From positions 622,501 through 686,500 of the forward strand of contig JAJFZO010000777.1 in assembly GCA_021397835.1 (NCBI GenBank): 64,000 bases of DNA. Direction: 5' to 3'. The stretch is from Moringa oleifera (taxonomy: Eukaryota; Streptophyta; Magnoliopsida; Brassicales; Moringaceae). The notes beneath the pieces are model-generated. The model was not told where the DNA came from. It did no database searches and saw only the letters and a list, made by a program, of their open reading frames with translations. The translations under genes and the position numbers were made by a program. This document shows, piece after piece, positions 25,795-36,395 of this stretch; positions within the stretch are counted from its first letter, which is position 1; each line of letters opens with the position of its first letter.

Positions 25795-26897
25795 TTTCAA
25801 GAGCCAGATGCAGAGACCAGGCAGGGACGAAGTAGGAGAACTGAAGAAGATTGGCTGAAAAAATATATAGACTTGGATTTTTGTGATCTCTGTTTTTGGC
25901 GCCAAAGACGACTTCGTCTTGTGATGCTTAGCATCCAGAGAAGGATCAGAGGCGGCTCAACTCTATCCCACCGTATATTTTTAATAACAAGCTTAAATTA
26001 TAAATAAATATTATTTTATTATTTAAAAATTATTTTTAAAAAATAATTTAAAATTTTATGACTTTTAATTTTAAAATAAAAATTTCATAAAATTTTAATA
26101 TTTATTTATATTATCAAACAAATTTTTATATTAAAAAATAATAAATTAAATATTAATTAATCAATTTGATGTAAATTAAATTATATTAAAAAATTAAAAA
26201 TTAAAAATTTTCAAATTAAAGATTTTATATAATGAATTTTGATTTAAAATTTTTTATAAATATAAATACATATTCAAACTACTATTAAAAAATTTTATAA
26301 TTTTTTGAATATTAAAAACAGCATAATTTTTAAAAATTATGCAATTTTTCATATTGATAACTTGAATATTTTTATATTTTTAAAAAATTTTATTAAAATT
26401 TATTATATAAAATCTTTAATTTAAATATTTTAATTTTTGTTTTTTAATAAAATTCAATTTAAATCAAATTAATCAATCAAAATTTATGATTAATTTCATT
26501 TTAAAGTTTTAAATAATTGAAAGTACGTTGAATTATTGTAAACAAAATTTAAATTTTTTTAATATTAAATTTTTTTAATTTTATATTATTAAAATTTAAA
26601 AAAATTATAAATACAGTTTATGAATCAAAATTTATTTAATTTAAAATAAAACATAAAATTTATTTGAATTTTTTTAAAAATAGATTAATAAAAAATATTA
26701 TTAATTTTTTATAATTATTTTAATTAAATCAAATTAATTTTAATACATAATTAAAACAATAACGTTTGGCAACAGTGCAATTAAAATTAAAATTAAATAG
26801 ATATTTTTTTATATTTACCTATTAGTACTTTCTACAGCGATCATATTTACCCATTATCTAAAATATATAATATTTGACTTCTACATTGACCAGTTAA
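25795..26897. other. Intergenic region: promoter of the 784-aa gene and 3' flank of NdhT
   Basis: 25795 to about 25980 is of normal composition and is the likely 5'UTR and core promoter of the minus-strand 784-aa gene. From 25980 to 26780 it is an AT-rich block containing a long foldback. 26780-26897 is likely NdhT 3'UTR. Confidence 0.5.
26151..26483. repeat. Long AT-rich inverted repeat (foldback/MITE-like) with a 22-bp palindromic centre
   Basis: The centre, 26321-26342, is a perfect 22-bp palindrome (GCATAATTTTT and its complement). Working outwards, the arms remain complementary: 26151-26280 pairs with about 26360-26483 at roughly 85% by eye, including the block ATTATATAAAATCTTTAATTT and its reverse complement at 26214-26234. 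About 27 bp near 26281-26307 is unpaired on the left. The arms resemble sequence near 29540, 30070, 53830 and 63260, so this is probably one member of a repeat family. Confidence 0.7.
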
Positions 26898-28083
26898 TTA
26901 ATAATAAGGTTCTTTGAAGAAGACAACATAAGCAATACAGCAAATGGCAAAAACGATGATGAAAGCATCAAAGGTGAGAGCCGTCATGGCCTGATCGCTG
27001 AGCTCCATGTTCCTTCCTCCAAGCCGATCCACCATATCAGGAGTGGACTTGAAGTTCTTCAGGTCCTGCACGTAAGGGTCCTCCAGTTTCATTCTCATCT
27101 TCTCGGCCTGGCGACTTGCGGCCTCTTGCGCAAGCGTCCAGTTGTAGAACTTGCGGCTCTCTTCGTTGCTCAGGACATCGTAGACTTCTCTGAGTTTCAG
27201 GAATTTATCAGAGGCTGTTTTCAGTGGAAGAGAAGTCGTGTCTGGATGGTACTCTTTTGAGAGCCTCCTGTATGCTGCTTTTATCTCTTCCAGGTCTGCT
27301 TCGGCTGATACTCCAAGGAACCTGGAAATATCACCAATTCTCTCGTCAGATTAACGAAATAACAACTTCCCATTTCTGTTCTTTGCCTTCTAACTTCTGA
27401 GTACTCGAAGAAATGCTTATCGGATGCAGAAGTTGTGATCAATGAAGACTGACCAGATAAGAATCTGAAACCAGAAAAGGTTTTGCGAGAGGACTAACTT
27501 CTAAACTTTCTGGCCAATTTTGTTGTTGACCATTTTATGTTCCAACTCAAATTAGGCAAACCCACCTCTTAAATCTTGTTTTTGTTAGTTTTGATGAATC
27601 ATTTCATATTTGAATAGCAAAATCCAATAAGTATCACTGCAAATTGTCAATCTTTTGAAGTAAAACACAAGAAAATCAGGGATAAGGCTGCAGACTAGAA
27701 ATTTTGTTAAACAGCAGCACTCACTGGTAATGGGAATCATTAGACTCATTAAGCAAATCAGCAAACTTGTCACTCAATAGATTCTTCCTCTCTTCTTCTA
27801 CATCAAGCCGTTGCTGCGTCTGCTGTGAATTACTACCACTCTCACTGGGTCCTCCGATCCAGCCTTCATCTGGGTCTTCCCAGTGGATTCTCGTATCAAC
27901 TCCCGGCGGTGCTCTTCGGCCGTCCTTTGGTCCTTGAGACGCCAGAACTCGTAGGAACATTCCACTGTTTGCTGCTCTTCTTCTCCTTGCCCTTTGGGTT
28001 TCTCGGATTAGTCTTACATGGCTGCCGTTTCTGCGTCTGAGTAAGAGAGGACATGATGCTTGAGAACAAGCTGTCGAAGCCAT
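26898..28083 (-). CDS. ndhT: NdhT (CRRJ), J-domain subunit of the chloroplast NDH complex
   Basis: Two exons (28083-27725 and 27321-26898) encode 260 aa. The order is an Arg-rich chloroplast transit peptide (RRRNGSHVRLIRETQRARRR), then GVDTRIHWEDPDEGWIGG, a signature of NdhT. Next come DSHYQFLGVSAEADLEEIK and a J domain (about residues 118-185) with an intact HPD motif in SKEYHPDTTS, then LGGRNMELSDQAMTALTFD, and a single C-terminal membrane segment (about 237-257). NdhT lies in subcomplex SubE of the thylakoid NDH complex, at the ferredoxin-binding side, and supports cyclic electron flow around photosystem I. Length and layout match the family. The single intron interrupts the Gln codon just before the J domain. 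The assignment rests on near-complete similarity along the protein. Confidence 0.95.
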
Positions 28084-31048
28084 GACAGCTAGCCAAAGAA
28101 CAAATCCCTAAGCTCCTGCAAGTTTAACCGGCCGCAGATGTTCTTGATGGCCTCACGTTCTTTCTGTGGTGCAGAATTCTTCCCGTTGGGTGATTATGCC
28201 CTTTTGCTTCAAGCAACAAAATCTTCCTTTTATTTAATTCATAAATTGTTGGATAAATATGTTAGGTTTTTCATTTCACCAGAAGAATCCAATTGTATTT
28301 ATGTTCTAATTTCATTCATTAATTTTTAAAATTAATTATTTACATTGGAAATTTCATGTAATTAATTTTTATCTTTTTACAAATGCAACAAAATAACCAA
28401 TTTACTATCTAAAAAAATACTAGAATTGGAAGTTATTTACAATTATGATATAAACTTAAAATAAAACATAAAATTTATTTTAATTATTTTTTAAATATTT
28501 TATTAATAAATATACTTTTAATACCTTAAAATGAAAATTCAATTTATACAAATAATTTATTTAATCGAGATATTAAAAATTAAATTATAAAATAGGTTTA
28601 ATTCTTCTTCTTTTCTTTTTTTTTTTTTTTTGAAATTTACCTTCAATCACTTTACTAAGTAAATCAACATTTATATTTAAAATCCAAATTCATAAAAATA
28701 ACCCAACATAGTCATTCCGGACTATTATTCGTTAAGATATTTGTTAGAAAAACATATTTTATATAAAAATGAAAAAAAGATTAATTTTCTGAGTTAAATA
28801 CCCCATCATAGTATTCATCAAAATATCTTATATAGATGTGATTATATTATTTATTATTATATTTTAGAGTTATAAATAGAGATGTGAATTTTTTTCACCA
28901 GAAGATTCCAAGAAGATACTTGCCCCTGGTGGAATGGATAAGAAGAGTATAAATGATGACAGATTCAAATTCAGAGATTCTTTAAAAAAATTTAAATATT
29001 AATAGGTAAAAAACCTCTCATCTTTAAATTTATTCCGTTTAATATATTTTAAAAAAATTGTATTTTATGTCACTTCATCTTTTGGATTCTTTTAATTATG
29101 CATTTAGTTAAATTGAAAATTTTAAATGTATAATTAAAAAATAAAATAACAAAATTTACCTTAAAATTTTGATAAGTTAAAGATTTTTTATTTATTTTTA
29201 TTTTATAAAGATTTTTTATTTATTTTTATTTTATATTTTATATTTAATTAAAATTAAAATTTAAGATAAATATTATTTTGAACCTTAGGTTTTGCGTTCT
29301 TTTTTCAATCAAACTTTAATTTTTTAAAACCTCTTTAAACAAACTTTCATCTATTAATTTTATCAAAATTAGATTTTGATAAAAATAATTATAAAAAATT
29401 AATAATATTTTTATTATTAAAAATAAAAATTACTTAAATATATCCTACATTCTATTTTGATTTTATTTATCAAATTTAAATAATTTTTTAAAATTTTGAT
29501 AGTACAAATTTTTTAAAAATTATGTTCAATACTTAAAACATTTTTGAAATTTTTTTGTGATGATATTTAAAATATTATTTTATATATGTGAAAATTTTTA
29601 AGTTAAAATTTGTTATAAAAAATTATTAATTTTATTTTTTATTAATTAATAAAAGTTAATTTGATTTAAATTGATAGATTAAATTTATTTAAAAATATTA
29701 AAAAATTAAAATTTGATTGGAGAGAAATTATTTTAAATGATATTTACTTAAATTTTAACTCATAATATAATTTTAAAAATTATAAATAAAAAATATAATA
29801 AAAATTATATAAAATTTTAATGTTTACTTTATTTCAAAACTTTAATATATTAATTTGATTCAAATTAAATTTTAACTTAAATAAATATAAAAAAATTAAA
29901 AATGTTTTTATTATTTAAAATTTCAAAATAATTTAAAATAATTTATTATTTTATTTTAAATTTACCTTTCAAATTTAAATATTTTTTATGTAAAAATTAT
30001 TTTTCATTATTTTTTAAAAAATTTTAAAAATGCATATTTTTAATACTTAAAAATTTTTAAATTATTTTATAACAATAATTTGAATATTTTTTGTATCCAT
30101 AAAAAATTTTTAATTAAAATTTGTTATATAAAATTATTAATTAAATATTTTAAATATTTTATTTTTTTATAAAATTTAATTTAACATAAATTAATATATT
30201 AAAATTTAATTCATCACTTTTAAATATAAAATTTAATTAGCAATATAAACTAAGAAATAACATGAGATTTTCCATTTATTTATTTTCAAACAGATTCCTC
30301 CTTCTGGCCTGTGTGTTTTTTGGAGGAAGAATGAGACAGAAAATAAAAAATAAATTTAGTACCGGGCGGGCCGGGACGGGATGGGAAGGCATCCCGGTGG
30401 GGCCCCACGCCGTTTCAATCCCTATCCAGGAGTCCTCTTCAGACAAAGGATTAATACATTGTCGTGGTTCTATTTGTGACATATAACAGAGAGAGAGAGA
30501 GAGAGACAGACAGACACAAACAGTAAGTGCTGCAACCTTTGGTTTGTGTTTCTGGGTGGTTCTGTCTCTTCTCTTTGAGACCATGCATGCAAAGGGCAAA
30601 GCTAAAAAGATGATGAATCTGCCGTCATTAGCAGACAGCGATCAATTTCCTTACAGACAGCAGCCAGATCATCTTGTCAATACAATGGACTAGATCAGAC
30701 AGACATCCACCACATCTACAAGATCCCCCTGCCCATACCTTCAAGATTTTCATATTAATTATATATTCGTTTCATCACCCAAAAAGAAAGAAAATATAGC
30801 AAGCAAGAAAGAGAAAGTATACATTCCAAATCAGATGATCATGGACCCTAACTCAGAAGTTCTTGTTTCTTCATGTCTGCTTGGTTTATCAGCACTTTTT
30901 AATGGAACTTGAAACTTTCTTCACAGATTAGTCGGTTTCTAGCTAATTTTATGGCTAACTGGGTCTGCAGAGAGAACTAGAAATCGCAGTTTTAAGTACT
31001 TATTAACAAAAGGAAAGCAAAGGGGGACCAAGCAACGGGTGGAAGAAA
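28084..31048. other. Long AT-rich intergenic region between NdhT and the ZF-HD gene
   Basis: 28084 to about 28230 is NdhT promoter and 5'UTR. 28330-30240 is AT-rich filler without a gene. It contains segments near 28460, 29540 and 30070 that resemble other AT blocks in this window. 30360-30420 is a short GC-rich patch with TGGGGCCCCA. 30487-30506 is a (GA)n run. 30600-31048 is probably ZF-HD 3'UTR. I see no tRNA or coding gene. Confidence 0.5.
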
Positions 31049-31951
31049 TCAGATCCCAGCAGGCTGTGGCGCAGCTGACGGCGGCGCCACCGCTACGGGG
31101 GACGGGGACGCAACTTCACGACGGCGATGTGCGTTCTTGTTGTTGTGCATCCATACTTTGAGCACGTTTCGCTTGACACCTACCTCGCTGCAGAATTGAT
31201 TGAGCGCCATGTCGTCATGCTTGTTTATTCTCCACCCTATTCTCTCTGCGAACTCCAGCATCCTCTCTTTCTGCTCCTGGGTGAACTTTGTTCTAAACCG
31301 CTTGCTCCTCCCCGCCCTGGCCCCAGGTCCTCCCGACTGCGGCTCCCCCCTCTCCGGCGTCTCTGACCGTCGATCAGAGTCCCTGTCCGCATCGTCCTCG
31401 TTACCATGATCACGGTCCCCCCAATCTACGGTTCCCGTGGCGTCTTTCCTGGTTCGGTGACGGTAGCGCCTTGACTGAGCATTCTGCTGCTGTAACGGAA
31501 TCAAAGAGTTCACGACGTTCTTGTCCCATCTGGGACCAGTGGTGCCAGCACAGTATAACACCATTTGCGACGGCTGCGGATGTAGAGGTCGCTGAGCATG
31601 CATGAGCCGGTGGTGATGCTGCTGCTCTCCACAGTCGCCGAGAACCTCTCTCCTATGGAAATTCCGGTGACATCCGCAGGCGGCGCACGTGAGCGAATGA
31701 GGAGAGCCCTCAACGCCACGCGGCATGAACTCCCCACAACCGTCGTTAGCATGACCACCGATCGATGCCGCGTGGTTCCTCATGCATTCTTTGAACTTGA
31801 CTCCATGCGTCACTGCAGCCAGCGTCTTCGGTTCCGCCGCCTCACCAATCCCAAACAGACGGCTCTTGTGGGCCGGTTTCACTCCCAATGCGGCCCCGCT
31901 TTCTTGATCGGTGTCAGATTTCTGCTGGTATGGTATCACACTGAGGTCCAT
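31049..31951 (-). CDS. Zinc-finger homeodomain (ZF-HD) transcription factor
   Basis: A single intronless frame of 300 residues, as is usual in this plant-specific family. The ZF-HD dimerisation domain is at about residues 51-102: FKECMRNHAASIGGHANDGCGEFMP, then LTCAACGCHRNFHRRE with all Cys/His ligands present. A His/Gln-rich stretch and an acidic, Arg/Asp-rich stretch follow. The homeodomain is at about 216-277: KRFRTKFTQEQKERMLEFAE, GWRINKHDD and the recognition helix VKRNVLKVWMHNNKN. The C-terminus is Ala/Pro-rich. These proteins dimerise through the zinc finger and bind ATTA-type sites in the nucleus. GC content is higher than in the surroundings, as often seen for intronless regulators. 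The upstream G-box cluster suggests stress or ABA control. I cannot assign a subfamily number. Confidence 0.95.
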   Translation of the reverse strand: MDLSVIPYQQKSDTDQESGAALGVKPAHKSRLFGIGEAAEPKTLAAVTHGVKFKECMRNHAASIGGHANDGCGEFMPRGVEGSPHSLTCAACGCHRNFHRREVLGDCGEQQHHHRLMHAQRPLHPQPSQMVLYCAGTTGPRWDKNVVNSLIPLQQQNAQSRRYRHRTRKDATGTVDWGDRDHGNEDDADRDSDRRSETPERGEPQSGGPGARAGRSKRFRTKFTQEQKERMLEFAERIGWRINKHDDMALNQFCSEVGVKRNVLKVWMHNNKNAHRRREVASPSPVAVAPPSAAPQPAGI

Positions 31952-32988
31952 GGAGAGAGAAACAGAGAAAGAGAGAGAGGGTTGTGTTTACTTGCGGTTA
32001 AGGAAAGTGAGTTATGCTAATTCAGGGAGGTGGGCATTGCTAAATGAATAAATCTGTAAACAGAAAAGTTGAGTTTTTTAAAGATTTAAAGCAGAAGAAG
32101 CCCCTCTGGTTCGGTGGTGTTGTTGACACTTGTTGTCAAGTTGCAATAATCACCATTGTAGAAGGAGCGTGAAGTGAATTTAAGAAAAACTCTGATATCA
32201 CGTGTGCGCGACCACACCTTAAGTGAACACTTATCACACGTGTACGTTTCATGTCATGTAAGAAATAAGAAGCTGGGTGTGTAGACTAATAGAATGCAGA
32301 TTGTCCACGCGTCTGGATTTTATTGGTAGAACTTCTGCCCCCGCACAGACTTCTGAAGGGTCGATGTCTCATTATCATATGGGTGGACCCACCACGTGGG
32401 TTCCTGATACGCCCGATCAGAGAATCTAACGGCTGAAGATTCCGAGAGGAGGGAGAGATCTTTAGACTGTTATGGGCATCAGATATCTGAATCTGAGAGA
32501 GAGGATTGGGTTTCTTTAGCCCCACACGTCACGCTTCTCCGACCATGCTTTGTGGGTCCCGCACCGGTCAGAAAATTTTTTTTTGACAAAAATTACAAAT
32601 TCCGACAAAACGTCGCACCACCACCGCCGGCCCAATGAAGCTTTTGCGGGCCTTTTACAACTCACTGCCAAGCTTTTGTGGGCCTCTGCTTACTTTCTTA
32701 CTACTCTCTGCCAAAAGAAGCAACATAAATTTATTTAACAGCCTTTAACATCACAGGCCCATTTTCTGTTTGGATACTAAGAATCCCTTTTCACAGTGAT
32801 ATTTCTCAAGAAAGACACAAAAAGCATGGACTTTTCTCAGTGGTAACTTCATGGGTACCGAGAGAAAACACTAGGATACAAAGGGCAATACAAAATAAAT
32901 TCAAAGCAGCAATTCATTAGCAGGAGTTACTCTTTACTACAAGTGAATCTACAATGTAAGAATTCTCTAACAAAGGCAAGGAGTTTGC
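31952..32988. other. ZF-HD promoter/5'UTR and 3' flank of the uL18-like gene
   Basis: About 1 kb between two minus-strand genes. The part nearest the ZF-HD start contains the ACGT-core cluster described separately. From about 32750 the sequence is likely uL18-like 3'UTR. No other gene is seen. Confidence 0.5.
32199..32398 (-). promoter_or_regulatory. Cluster of three G-box/ABRE-type CACGTG elements upstream of ZF-HD
   Basis: CACGTG occurs at 32199-32204, 32237-32242 and 32393-32398, about 250, 290 and 445 bp before the ZF-HD start codon. The first two are followed by TG or TA, giving CACGTGT, the ABA-response form. A fourth ACGT core (CACGTC) is at about 32525. Three perfect hexamers in 200 bp is far above chance. 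They are bound by bZIP or bHLH factors in plants. Confidence 0.6.
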
Positions 32989-35700
32989 TTATACAAATAT
33001 GATGCCATTCTCCTTAATGGTATCAAGAACAATCCCCAACTTACCTTCAATTCGTTCACCCTTCTTTGGCTCAAAAGCCACTACATATACATCAGCATCC
33101 TTAGATCTTTCGGCAATAAGCTTCCCCACGACTCTGCATGCATTGTGATCTGTGAGTGAAGGCAAAGTGTTTCGAAGGTCCTTGGCGTTTGTAGTGGCAA
33201 CTGATATCACCTTGCTTGTTCCTCGATGCATCACTTTCGCGTGAATAAATCTCTTTGAGAAGAATACGTTTAGTAAAAATGGCCTCATGTACATGTCGGT
33301 TCTTTGTTTCCATGATTTCCTGTTGGGTCTTTTGGCAGCTTCACTACGGGATCTCCTGGTCCAAGCAGCTTGACAAGAAAAACCCTGAAAGAAAATGTGT
33401 AAGTAATTAGATTTCATTTTCTTCCCTCAATGAAGTTTGCATCAAAGAGCATCAGATACCATTTAAGAAATGCATGTCAATAACTTTCATTTATCGTGGT
33501 CTAACTAGTTGGAAACCAGTAAGGCTAATTCCCATTAGTGCAAAATGCTATAAAGAAAAGACAAGCCCTGAATAATTTAAGGACAGAGAGTCACGAATGC
33601 CGTGAATGATCTGCAACCACTGAGGGTGCAAGCCTGTTACAAAAGATGTATGCAAGGGAAGCAACAAGCAAACAAGACACAGATGCAGAAGCAATCACCA
33701 GTGAGAAGAAAAAAGATGTTTTAGAAAAAAAGATGGTCCTCAAGAAGCATGAGTTCAAGACAAAAATTGATATCTTCATCTTCATTATAGCATATACCCC
33801 ACATCAAACATGGAAGTAATTGGCCCTATGCAGCCCAATTCCTGTTACAAACAAGACTTCTATCTCTATACCATTCATAGTAGATATGTTGATCTAGGCA
33901 AAACCCGATAAACTCAACACAGAAAGAAGAGCAAACACTTTTTCTTTGACAATCAGACAGCAGAGCAGGACATGTTTAACTTTTCTTCTCACTATTCCTG
34001 TTCAAAATACGAATTATTCAAGTCATCTGCAGCTATGGTCAGGCTAAAATTAACAACAAGCATGATGGACCTGAAATAATCCTCCTGACTTACTATGGTT
34101 GAATTACGATATGGAATTTGAAAGCAAAAAGTTCTGCAGTAATACTTCTTCATCATTTATCTAACTGTTTTCTTTAATTTTTTCCCCCTTAGCAACTTAT
34201 TTTTCTGTTAGGAAGTGCTCCAGCAGAATCTCTACACCAAAGCTTTTCAATCTGAATTTTCTGATGCATTTGGGTATTCATATAGCGAACTGTTTACTGC
34301 AGATGTGTCAGCATCCCTAAATAAGAGCCAACATCATGCTGCTGTGCGACCTTTTAAGAATCTATGATATGATGCAAAAAGAGTGTGCCATGTCTAGGCA
34401 TCAAAGTGTTCTCAATGACACCCATAGCTATCACCTTACTTCATCCTCCCAAACCACATTTTTTTCATCCTGACAGTAATTCTTTGTCATGCAACTGAGA
34501 CATGGCAATCCAGATGGGTTGGCATGCTAAGGAATGACTGAATTCATTTCAATTGTCAACCAAACTAATCCGATCACCCTTCTCATACAAATATTTTCAG
34601 GAAAAAAAAAAAAGATTCTGATCTGGGTCACCCAAATTGCAAAGAACTCCAGTCACTTGTTTTCATTTTCTTCATTTCCTAATAGTCGCACCTTCTTCAT
34701 CAAGAGAACAAGATCCCCAGAAACATCTGCTTATATGAAGAGAATTACCTCTAATTTCACTGGGTTTCATCTCTAACAAGAAAGCACCCAAACTCTTGAA
34801 CTTTATGACAATAGAAGCCCGACACACTTTTCCCGTTTTCAAGAGCAAGCTCATGACTAAATTTTGATTCCCTCATACCAAAATGTTTCACCAAAAACTG
34901 CATAGATGTTTGCCTGTCCAATTGCATTCATAAACATTTCAAAATATATTTCATAAAGATCACTTAACTCTAGTTTGTCGCCTAACAACAAAATATCTGT
35001 TCAACTAAGTTAATGTTCCACCAAGAAAACCACCCTACCACTTCCAAGTTTTCCTTTCTTTTTTCTTTTTTGGATTCTAAAAGAACTATGAGTTAAACAA
35101 TGGTTTATAACAAAAAAATAATACCAACCAATCTAAAGAAAACAGTTGTGACTGACGCCCAGAAACTAGCTACAGAAGCATACAAAAAACAGTCAGTTTT
35201 CAGCTTACAAAATCAAACATCCAGACAACCTCTCTTCCGTCTGCCTGAGGTTATGTAAGAAAAGGGAAGAAACAACAACTTTGAACTTCATAGTTACCAC
35301 TGGTCATGAACCAAGAAGTGAGAAACAAAACCCATTACCATCTAAGATGGGTTTTCCGCTTCCAGGAAACTTAACAGCACAGAAGATAAACCATACGCAT
35401 CATCCGACACTCTTATTCTCCTTTCTGCCCACAATTTCCCGTGGAGTCCAAAATACCATGAGAAGAATAACAGGAAGAAAGACAAAGGGTCTAGAGATAG
35501 GGAAAGTAAACACGTACCTTCTTCAGAACTGGACTCGGCGGGTTCGTGACAGAGTTGATGGAGATTTTGAGACCGGGAAAGGAAGATACCCATGACAGTG
35601 AAGCAGTTTTATCCGAGCGAATCGACTCAGTTAGGTGTGAGTCGGATGAGAGGAGTGACTTGGTGGAGAGGGCCGAAGAAGAAGATAGTATGCAAGACAT
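32989..35700 (-). CDS. Ribosomal protein L18 (uL18)/L5e-family protein, organelle-type
   Basis: Two exons (35700-35518 and 33384-32989), separated by a 2.1-kb intron, encode 192 aa. The N-terminal 60 residues are Ser-rich and poor in acidic residues (CILSSSSALSTKSLLSSDS), as in a plastid or mitochondrial presequence. The second exon holds the uL18 fold: RPFLLNVFFSKRFIHAKVMH, VISVATTNAKDLRNTL, VVGKLIAERSKDADVYVVAF and KGERIEGKLGIVLDTIKENG. uL18 proteins bind 5S rRNA in the large subunit. The core is divergent from standard chloroplast L18, so this is one of the extra plant uL18-like paralogues. Whether it is a true ribosomal subunit is unproven. The large intron holds no other gene that I can support. 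Confidence 0.85.
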
Positions 35701-36395
35701 TGTTGCCTCTTGGTCTCTTGCTGTCGGGCAATAGAGGGTTCTAGTACTATTGGTATCTTGCGACTGTGCATTGTTTGGTTCCCGAGACAGCTCAAAATTA
35801 AGTTATATGTGTTTTTCTCCGTGCTTTAAGACAAAATTTCCTACACACTTTGATTTAGTTATTGGCACAACAAATAAACCGTCCACAACACATTTACAGT
35901 TTTAAGTCATTTTCTACCCTCACCTAATTGATCTGCCAAAGAGAGTTCCGAAATTAGAAGAGTCCAAAAGTCCAAAATTCTAGGCACTCAGAATTCTTAG
36001 TTTGATTGGGAAGAAATTTCAGCCGGTGCAAACCTTGTTACATTTGTAGGTAATAGAGACCACTTAGCTAGAAAAGAGGATGAGCCATAAGCTACAGAAT
36101 ATGATCTCCCAAATTGTTCACACATTTCTTACAGGAGGCTGCAATCAAAATAGAAACATCCACAGCTTGAGAACGAGAACTATCATTACATTCACCACAT
36201 GATGCTATACATTTATATATATATATATATGCATATAAAAATAAGGAAATTTGAGCAACTTACACACAGTGGCATATTGTGAAGAGGTCATAGAAAGTTA
36301 ACCTAATGTGACTATTCAAACTGGAAATGATCTCAGCTACATTATACAGGTTTATTTACTACTAAAGCTGGTCTTTTTTGATGAAATATTATTAC
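35701..36395. other. uL18-like promoter and TFIIIA 3' flank
   Basis: A 695-bp gap between two minus-strand genes, with a (TA)n run at about 36215-36231. No gene is seen. Confidence 0.5.

Noticed and set aside
25947..25965. CAGAGGCGG start resembling the hAT end seen at 39884
   Set aside because: No matching right terminus or 8-bp flanking repeat could be found, so it is not called an element.
28138..28329. 63-aa plus-strand frame upstream of NdhT
   Set aside because: Lies in promoter/AT-rich DNA, with no homology or codon bias.
31598..32020. Plus-strand 140-aa frame over the ZF-HD gene
   Set aside because: Antisense shadow of a GC-rich intronless gene; no domain.
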